Made by a program: the position numbers and the translations under genes | Assembly (NCBI GenBank): GCA_022495995.1 | Contig: JAFEMH010001484.1 | Location: forward strand, 186,001-250,000 | Reading direction: 5' to 3' | Length of the DNA: 64,000 nucleotides | From: Adenophora triphylla var. japonica | Lineage: Eukaryota > Streptophyta > Magnoliopsida > Asterales > Campanulaceae | Part shown: positions 11,752 through 19,695 of the stretch, piece by piece | How the letters are laid out: each line of letters opens with the position of its first letter | How positions within the stretch are numbered: position 1 is the first letter of the stretch | The notes under the pieces: generated by a model | The model's database searches: none | Seen by the model: the letters and a program-made list of their open reading frames with translations, nothing else | What the model was told of the DNA's origin: nothing

Positions 11752-12032
11752 CTCCATTCGTTTCATTTCAGTAAAAGCTTTTCATTTTGCCATTTTGAGT
11801 ATCCCATTAAAAGTTTTCACTTTTTTTTTTGGCAAAGAATCTTTACTATTTCCTCCACTCATTCTCTCTCCTATATTATTTTAATACTCACAACACCATT
11901 ATAATTTACTATTCTCTCCACTCATTCTCTCTCCTATTTTTAAATTACACTCACAATATTTTTTCTTCCCATCCATTTTCTTAATTTGCGTGCAATGAAA
12001 AAAATGGGTAGCTTATGTTGGGACGGAGGGAG
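11752..12032. mobile_element. Stowaway-like MITE (about 280 bp), decayed
   Basis: Left end CTCCATTCGTTTCATTT after TA, right end GGGACGGAGGGAG. The right TA has decayed to CA. Abuts the mini-Helitron that starts at 12039. Confidence 0.7.
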
Positions 12033-12038
12033 CATGTA

Positions 12039-12199
12039 CTAGTAAAAGTCCGTATCCAAGGACACGTGTTTTTTTTTTTAATTAAAATTTTTTTAAAGGT
12101 CAAAATGGAAAAGGAACAACTTAAGAGCGCAAAATGGAAAATTTGACAAATGAAACTGTTCATTCAACTGTTCATCCCCTTTTCCATTTATACTATAGA
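12039..12199 (-). mobile_element. Mini-Helitron (161 bp)
   Basis: On the minus strand it starts TCTATAGTATAAATGG after an A and ends CTAG before a T, exactly the Helitron borders. A hairpin (CGTGTCC..GGATACG) lies about 12 bp before the 3' end. Confidence 0.65.
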
Positions 12200-12237
12200 T
12201 TCCCATTTTAATAAGTATTTCTACGTTATATAACAAA

Positions 12238-12462
12238 CTAGAATAAGTCCGTGTCCGAGGACACGTTATTTTTATTTTTTTTAATTAAGTTCGTGTCCAA
12301 GGACACGTTTTTTTTTTAATTAATTTTTTTTTTAAGGCAAAATTTAATTAATTTTTTTTTTAAGAACAAAATGGGAAAGAGACAAAATAATGAGAAAATG
12401 AAAATTTCGCCATCGGTACTATTCAAACAACTGCTCCACCCAGGCCTCATTTATACTATAGA
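12238..12462 (-). mobile_element. Mini-Helitron (225 bp)
   Basis: On the minus strand it starts TCTATAGTATAAATGAGG and ends with a perfect hairpin CGTGTCCTCGGACACG, then GACTTATTCTAG before T. A second hairpin (CGTGTCCTTGGACACG) lies just inside. Same family as 12039-12199. Confidence 0.7.
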
Positions 12463-13307
12463 TATTATAGATATTGCAATTGATTTGTCAAACTTTTGAA
12501 CAATTTGGTTTAATTGTATGTTGTTTGTACAGTTATAAAATTGAATTTTTTTTATGTTGCAACGTGGTATACATTGTACTAAAAGTTGTAATTTGGGATT
12601 TTATATTTACAATTTTGGTGCAAAATTGTATGTCTGTTAAATTTATTGCATGAAAGTTAAAAAAAATTAAAGATATTAACGAAAACGTTACAAGCTTGTT
12701 TAAAATATTATCTAATTTAAGTTTTTATTATTTTTACAAATTATATGATGTTCAAAATTTAATACTATTTTTTTCATTCTAATTTCATCTACCCTACCCT
12801 ACCCTTAGCAACAACATTTGTGACCATCTCACCACCAAAACCCCAATACCAACTACCTTACCACCATTATCTCATCACAACCCCTCAATCAACATACAAA
12901 CACCACCATTATCATTGTCGATGGTGCTGCCACCCAAACCCTCTCCGCCACAACAAAATCTTTGTAACTTCTAATTTACCAAAAATACAAATTGTATCTT
13001 CTAATTTAGTCAAATCAAAATTTATCAAAGATTAAATTAATCAATCTCAAACATTTCCATGGCCACCGGATCTGAAAGGAGTGGGAAAGGGTGGGAGAGA
13101 GAGAAAGGGATCGAGGCGGACGGACAGAGGAGAGTTGGGTGATAGCAAAGGAGATTGTAACTTTTGGTACATTATTATGTGTCACATTATTGTTGTGATG
13201 AATTGAACGGAAAGAATATAATAATTCTAATAAATAAATAAAGAATGACACCTACAAATATTATTGACTTGTGAGAAAATAAAATAAAATAAAATAAAAT
13301 AGGATGG
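12463..13307. other. Intergenic, upstream of the PSY-like gene
   Basis: No gene recognised. An (AAAAT)n run lies at about 13272-13300. Confidence 0.5.
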
Positions 13308-13315
13308 GTATTTAA
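13308..13315 (+). promoter_or_regulatory. Possible TATA box of the PSY-like gene
   Basis: TATTTAAG about 120 bp upstream of the start codon, with a pyrimidine-rich leader between. Position fits a plant core promoter; not proven. Confidence 0.35.
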
Positions 13316-13435
13316 GCACCATAGAATAGACTGTAGTCCACCTCAACATTTGTTTTGTTTCAAAATCAATTGCTTTTGCAGTTCCCCTTCTGTCCTCTCC
13401 TCTCCTCTCCTCTGAGTGATTGATTGTTCATCATC

Positions 13436-13938
13436 ATGAAGTTTGTTCGTCTCTTCCTCCTTCTCCTCCTTTGTTTCTCATTTGCTTTTGCAGTTCCATC
13501 ATCAAGTAAGCTCTCTCTCTCTCTCTCTTTCTCTCTCTTCATTTATTTAACACCAATTAATTCATCTTTATTTCAACATAACCCTTCCTAGCTTATTCTT
13601 TTTAGTTTTCTGAAGAAAAACAAATTTAGGATTTTTTATTGACTTAATTTTGATATTAATTAATTGATTCATCACCAGGAATCAAGGGTGTGCTTGCAGT
13701 TCAGGTTCTCTCTCTCTCTCTCTCTCTCTGTTTCCTCTCCAAAAGTTAAATATGAATTCAAACTCTCTAAATTTGGAGGTTGAGTTCCTTTTCCTTGTTC
13801 TTGCAGGAGGATTTGTTTGATAGAAAAGCAGAGGGAGTAATGGTGGAAGTGGAAGGGCGGATGGACATAGAGGGTTCCGACTACCCAGGAACAGGAGCAA
13901 ATAATCATCACGATCCAAATGCACCTGGCAAACCATGA
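13436..13938 (+). CDS. PSY-family tyrosine-sulfated peptide precursor, 3 exons, 75 aa
   Basis: Exons 13436-13505, 13679-13704 and 13807-13938 join in frame, with GT-AG borders (GTAAGC donor, CACCAG and TTGCAG acceptors). The 75-aa product opens with a clear signal peptide (MKFVRLFLLLLLCFSFAFA), has an acidic, charged middle, and ends in DYPGTGANNHHDPNAPGKP. The D-Y start, the A-N pair and the H-D-P triplet followed by prolines are the hallmark of plant PSY peptides, which are secreted, tyrosine-sulfated and hydroxylated on proline, and are sensed by LRR receptor kinases to promote growth. Family knowledge gives the role; the sequence gives the signal peptide and motif. Intron 1 and intron 2 both carry CT repeats near their donors. 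Too small and split to show as one ORF. Confidence 0.85.
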
Positions 13939-13939
13939 T

Positions 13940-15130
13940 TTCCATCTCTACATATAATACTCCTATATTAATATTTCTCCTATGTATATCAACATTTCCC
14001 AGTTGTGATTTCATCTTTAATTTATCTTCTCTTCAATTTCTTCCTAAAATCTCGTAGGATTTATTTATGTACAACATGTTTTAAGAATACTCGTGGTTAA
14101 TTATGTGATCTTTTCGAATCTAATATTTCATCATGCTCTCAAGTCAACATCATTTTTCTTGTAAATATCCTTTTTTTTTTTTTTTTTTTTTTTAAGACAA
14201 AATTCTTATCATAAGAATAAAAAAAGACTTATTTATATTTATTCAAAATATAATGTGAGTGGGATAAGTTAATGAAGATTAAGGCAAATCACATCTCAAT
14301 TTGTAAACACTAATGATTCCCTACAAAATTCATATCTGATTACTATATTCATCCATAAACCCATTTAATTATAATTTCATTTGTATTACGATAGGCAATG
14401 GAGATAACCTGTCGAGATAAAAAGCGGTAAAGATTAAATCTATAAAATTGACCCAATGATCTAAATTTAACACTAACTTCATTCGAATAACTGCTCACTC
14501 CCCCTCTCTTCTGTTCCCTTCCCACTCCCCGCAAAAAAAAACTGAATTGAAAACCTTCAACTTCATGACCTTCTCTCAGGGAATGCTAATTTCCATCTTT
14601 TGACTTCTCCCTCTACTCTTTACGCATCTCCATCTTTTCCAATGCCATCAAATCAACTTAAAAAGCTCTAACTCCCCCTCCGGCCTCATCCTAAAGGACG
14701 TAGGCCTCAACAACAATTTGATCTTGGCTATGCTATGTTGAGGGCTCGGATTCTCCTCTGATTTTATCACTGCCTCCCTCTTTTCCAGCGTTGGCATCCC
14801 CTCTAACCATTTGTTGGCTTTTAGTATGTGCACGTCAAGTATTCGTTTGACATTCATCTTGGGACATCTTGGGACGGGGAGAGCAGTCACCTTTGTAGTA
14901 CAAAGGTGGTTTTAGCTTTGTTTTCTTGTGTGATGAGATTTTGAGTTCGGTGGTCAGGTTACACCTCGGGAAGAGAATAGTAGAGCTCACCCGAGTCGCC
15001 TCGTATTCACGAGTTTTCGATACCCTTCTTTCTTTAAAAGTTGTGTGTGTGTGCGCTTTTAAAAATGCATTTTGAAAATGATGTCTACATTGTATACTAT
15101 ATATTTAAGTATTGAAATTAATTGAAAGAG
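13940..15130. other. No gene recognised
   Basis: Downstream of the PSY-like gene. There is a long T run at about 14171-14192. Open frames at 14349-14534 and 14648-14890 show no known motif. Nothing supported. Confidence 0.5.
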
Positions 15131-15199
15131 ATTTGGAAGGAGGCCTTACCAATGTAGGTTTGTGTCTATCTCCGCTGGGGAATGTGTTGATCGAGTGTG

Positions 15200-15660
15200 A
15201 ATAGTGTTTCGGAATGGACCGAAATTGCCTTGGGGTGGACCGGTGTGTGCTGGCAGAGTTTCGGGATGCTTCCGGATAGCTTGGGATGGACCGGCAGAGC
15301 TTCGGCGTGCCTCGGGAAGGCTAGGTATATTCAGGCAGAGGTTCGACGTGCCTCAGGGTGGCTAGGTGTATTCGGGCAGAGGTTAAGCGCGCCTCGGGGT
15401 GGCTAGGTGTATCCGGGCAGAGGTTCGGCGTGCCTCGGAATGAACCGGCAGGGATTTGGGATGCTTTGGAATGGCTCAGAATGGCTCGGAATGGACCGAA
15501 AAGGCTTCGGGATGCTTCGGGAGCGCCTCGGGATGGCTCGGGGGCATCTCGGGACGGCTCGGCAGGGCTTCGGGAGGACTTCGGAGCGCCTCCGGAGGGC
15601 TTCAGAGCGCCTCAGGAAGGCTCGAAGGGCCACGGGATGGCTTAGAGTTGTCCCAGCTTG
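15200..15660. repeat. GC-rich degenerate minisatellite
   Basis: Words such as CTCGGGATGGCTCGG, GAATGGACCG and GGTGGCTAGGTGTATTCGGG recur in imperfect copies of about 12-50 bp. Long open frames on both strands here are a by-product of the repeat (low stop content), not genes. Confidence 0.75.
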
Positions 15661-16134
15661 CTGGGGGGATGGAGAAGAGAAGGGAGGTGTGTAGAAAATG
15701 AGAGGGGTAACCCTCTATTTATAGGCCTTGAATAATTCTTTGCTTGCGGACGCTTATACGCAATCCAAATTTTTGGTTTTCCCGAATTTGAGGAAATATT
15801 GTGGACTTTAAGGAGATTTTTTCATGATTACTTTCACCCTGCAAAGTGGTCCGCGCAAACACTTTTGCAGGCTGACTATTTTTTGTAATTTCTGAAAAGT
15901 CCTTTTGTTATTTTCACCAAATCAGAGTTCATATGAAAGAGTTATGACCTCCGAAAGATCGTCTTTGATATTTTCCATATGCTCGAATGGAGAGAGGTCC
16001 GGATTGGGGTACTTACAGAAGCTCCTCGGTGACGTCACTTACGAAGGAAGTGGGGTCGTCGATAAAAATAAGAATCCCATTCTGGACTGCTCGTCGGGAG
16101 GGAAGAGATAAGTAACCAGGTTGGTCGGACGGCT

Positions 16135-16167
16135 GGACCCTTTGATAGGATTCCTATCAAAGGGTCC
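16135..16167. repeat. Perfect 16-bp-arm palindrome
   Basis: GGACCCTTTGATAGGA, one T, then its exact reverse complement. Could form a hairpin or cruciform. No T-run follows that would suggest a terminator. Confidence 0.9.
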
Positions 16168-16470
16168 TGGGACGTCTCATGAGCTTGAAATGTTTGTGGT
16201 ATATGGAGGCTGAGGCAGCTTTGGCAGGTTAATGAGCGACGGTTGGAGCGACGTCTCCTGGGACGTGTTTGCTTTGTGCTCGATAGTTACGCTTTTCATG
16301 GTCAGCTCCCTTGGGATATGTGACGTTGCTTTGTTGGATGTGGTAGGCCATTGTAGAGCCGATAAGGACATCGTTCCCTTAGTTTTGGGGAGACTTTCCA
16401 CGGCATAGATCGCTCGGCGATAGGGGACCGATTCATGCGTGGGGGAAGCCCCTGCTTTGCTTGCATTATG

Positions 16471-16472
16471 GT

Positions 16473-16511
<39 letters not shown>
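16471..16511. repeat. (GA)n microsatellite
   Basis: About 20 GA units in a row. Confidence 0.95.
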
Positions 16512-16514
<3 letters not shown>

Positions 16515-17286
16515 CAAGCTATGACAATGCCTCTGACCTCCTTCAGTCCGTGGACGTTTGCTCAGCGGCCTCTTGCCTTGAATATGGATCAGTCCGCTTG
16601 GGAGAGGTGGATGGCTCGACTTGGCACACATCACATCCGTTGGTGGGTTCCTCATTGAAGGATTGAGACTAGAAGGACCTTTCAAGAAGGTTTCTATGCT
16701 GTCAGGGTTTCTGGGCTATCTTAGTCTTCTTTCTACATTCCGTCGCTTGTTTCCAGGCAGTTCGGGATGAGGCAGGAGTCTTTGCTAGACTGGAATGACG
16801 TGGCTACAACCTTAGGAGTGCAGAAGCTTGGGTCAACCCTCGGGAGACACTTTGTTTGACTACGGGACTCGAGTTGACCGATTGACGGTGGCCTATCTCA
16901 GTCATCAAGAAGTGTTTTAGCTGTGATGATTTGTGATTTACTTTTAAAGCTTTGTCGAGATGCAAAATCTCTTGCTTGCTTTTTGTCTGAGCCTTGATGG
17001 CGTCCAATTTTTGGACTTTTGTGTATGCTTTAGACCGAACCAATGAAGGGTGCCTACGTTCCCCTTGGACTGAGGGGCTCAGGTCTGCGTAATTCGACCT
17101 TTTTTTGTGAGAGAATGGGAGACGGAAAAGGGGTAGAATAGTGCAACCCTGATTTTTGCCTAGACGGCCCTGTTTGGGGTTTTCAATCTAGCTGGTTATG
17201 CTCTTCAACACCTTTGTAATTTTTTTTTGAATCAATCGGTCAACCAAAAACGTGAAAAAAATGACTTGTAATGTACACTCGCAAGG

Positions 17287-17288
17287 GC

Positions 17289-17334
<46 letters not shown>

Positions 17335-17491
17335 CCCCCTATGAATAGTTCTTTGAACAGTTTCAAGGGGGAAATTCCCCATTTGCCCTCACTTTTTTGT
17401 CCCTTTTCCATTTGTCCTTAAATTTTTTTTTTTTAAATTAAAAAAAAATTAAAAAACAAAAAACGTGGCCTTGGACACGGGCTTAGGCTAG
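17287..17491 (+). mobile_element. Mini-Helitron with expanded (TA)n at its 5' end
   Basis: About 42 bp of TA repeat (17291-17332) is followed by ACCCCCTATGAATAG. The 3' part has GTGGCCTTGGACACGGGCTT and ends CTAG before T at 17488-17492, matching the family at 12039 and 12238. The TA run seems to be expanded from the TCTATA-type 5' end. The 5' border is approximate. Confidence 0.55.
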
Positions 17492-17983
17492 TATATATAT
17501 ATATATTTAAAGGTGGGAACGGGTCCCATTTTGTGTGAATGCATTATTTGATGTAGGCACAAAAAACATGCTTTTGAGTTTGACTCTTTTGAGAGAGTAT
17601 GAGCACAGAGAAGCTTGTAAAAGTGTATGAAAATTTTTGTTGACAGAAAATCAGTGTTTAACTCTATTTTTCTATTTTATAGAAAAAGAAAACTTGTCGA
17701 GACATATGAAAACTTGATTTGTTTACATGATAGTCTATGGTTATGTTTGATCTAAAAAGTTAAGTTTATAATGGTTGTAAGTTACCTGATAGAATGTGCC
17801 CATCCGTCGTTAAAAAAATTGACGTCTTCGTTTACGCAGTGATAATATTGCAAATATCGTGTATTTGAATGAGAACATTGCAAAAAAAAAAAACTTTAAT
17901 TTGCAAAAACATGATGTATTTAGTAACCAAAATATGAGATTTGATAAAACCAGTAATAAATTGCAACTAATTTTAGTAAAAAA

Positions 17984-19414
17984 CTTATAAAAACGCGTTT
18001 TTTTTAACCTTAACAAAAAACGTGTTTTTCACCCGTCGCGCTCGGACTCTCTCTCTACTCTCTTTCTCTCTAAACGCAAACAGAGTTCCTCACCATTGCC
18101 GGCTCCCTCAATCGTCTTCTTCATTGTTTTCTCTAATCTGGACACCAAAATCAGATCAAATCTGAACATAAAAATCCAATTAATCTCACTTAATTTAGGG
18201 TTTTTGATTTGGGGATAGTAGTGTATGAAATTGTAATTGGTTCGTTAATTACTACCTACTTAATTGTTGCTGAAGAATTGTTCTCTGTATTGATACCAAG
18301 AATGGTTCATTAATTACTTCCTACTTAAGATTTGTAAGATTTTTGGTTCGTTAATTACTTCCTACTTGTGTTCTTGGATATTCCCCTACATTCAAAATGT
18401 GATTCTCCTTGTTATGGATGAATTATTTACCCTGTTCCTAATCTGTTTAAACTTGTTTCGTGAACCAGTTCATGTGTTTTGAAGTGCCAGTCCATGTGTT
18501 TTCAAATGCCAGTCCATGTGTTTTTGAATGCCAGTTAGTTCCAATTTTAATTCCAATTTCAGATGCCAGTCCATGTGTTTTGAAGTGTCAGTCCATGTGT
18601 TTTCAAATGCCAGCCCATGTGTTTTTGAATGCCAGTGCTTGTGTTTTGAGAGCCAACAAAAATAATTACAGATTTTTGAGTGCCGGTGTATGTGTTTTTG
18701 AGTGCCGGTGTTTGTGTTTTCAAATGCCGTCCATGTGTTTTTGAATGCCGTGTAAAAAGTGCTAGTGCATGTATATTAAGTGACTTTATAGACTAACACC
18801 GGCACTTCGATTACACTAACACTCGGCACTTTGTTACACTAACACCGGCACTTTGTTAAACTAACACCGGCACTTGTTTTACACTAACACCAAGACTTCG
18901 ATACACTAACACCGGCACTTTATTACACTAACACCGGTACTTTTTTACACCGGCACCGGCACTTTGTTACACATGCATTTCGGCACTAAGTTTCTGGACA
19001 AAGAGAGCTTTTAACTTCAAAGAAATTAAACCCTTTATCCACACCATTGAAGGACATTCTGTTTATTCAACGAAAAAACGAAGAGCTATGGAATCAAATC
19101 ACACAGATATCACCAATTAATTATGTACCAATCAATAAAGTACCAATCAATTATGTAACGAAGCAGAATTGACAATGGACATTAATGGCGGAACTAGGGC
19201 ATGAATTGTAGGTTACAAAATATTCAAATTGAGTGAACGCCGGAGAACGATCGGAGCTTGGGATGGCCAGAGAAGATGATCGGAGCTTGGGATGGCACGA
19301 ATTTGTAATATTAACACCGGCATTTATCATGGTTGCCAGTAATTACAAAAATGCCACCGTTTGTTTTGAAAACACGTTTTTCCTTATCTTAAGAAAAAAC
19401 TAGTTTTTTATAAG
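17984..19414. mobile_element. TIR element with minisatellite interior (copy 1, 1431 bp)
   Basis: Starts CTTATAAAAACGCGTTTTTT and ends with the near-inverse AACTAGTTTTTTATAAG. The TIR extends about 50 bp, with AACGTGTTTTTC at its inner edge on both sides. The interior has a pyrimidine-rich leader-like stretch (about 18040-18230), an array in one orientation (18466-18780) and an array of the reverse orientation (18790-18980). No transposase and no clear target duplication were seen. Copies 2 and 3 are at 22914 and 23494. Confidence 0.6.
18466..18980. repeat. Two facing minisatellite arrays
   Basis: The left array repeats AGTGCCAGTCCATGTGTTTT-like units of about 25-30 bp. The right array repeats ACACTAACACCGGCACTTTG-like units of about 23 bp. 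The right unit read on the other strand (AGTGCCGGTGTTAGTGT) matches the left unit, so the arrays face each other. Confidence 0.85.
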
Positions 19415-19695
19415 ACCAACTCCTAATTTTATTGTAAGGAGAAAAAAGGTAATTTGAATATTTTTTACCCAAATTCAAGCCCCGGTCCAGTATAGTTAAT
19501 GTGGTGGGTGGCCGACAGACTTCAACGGTCATTTACACAAATTCAAATTCAAGCCCCAGTCCAGTAATTAATTGGATTAACAAAAAATTCAACTTAATTT
19601 CTCAAGGTACCCAATTTGACACTGACATCTAACCCAACCAAATCACTGCGAAAGTGCATTCAAATAACCCAACAAATATAAATCTAAAATGCTAC
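19415..19695. other. 3' flank of the MCTP gene
   Basis: AT-rich, no gene seen. Probably includes the 3' UTR of the minus-strand MCTP gene. Confidence 0.4.

Larger units (their letters stand above)
15140..17130 (-). mobile_element. Probable LTR-retroelement fragment (borders unknown)
   Basis: GC content rises sharply relative to the flanks. On the minus strand a TATA box (CCTATAAATAG) lies at about 15715-15725, followed downstream by the minisatellite at 15200-15660, and upstream by GACGTC-containing words. The block near 17040-17100 (GGGTGCCTACGTTCCCC) resembles sequence common in plant LTR elements. No pol domains were read and TG..CA ends with target duplication were not found, so this is a tentative call. 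Confidence 0.4.

Noticed and set aside
14648..14890. 80-aa frame with an LRR-like feel
   Set aside because: No repeated LRR pattern could be read on either strand.
15197..15701. Overlapping open frames on both strands
   Set aside because: Produced by the stop-poor GC-rich minisatellite; no start context, domain or codon signal.
18460..18744. Regular repeats that might suggest a CRISPR array, and a 94-aa frame
   Set aside because: Units are contiguous minisatellite without unique spacers, in plant DNA, inside a TIR element.
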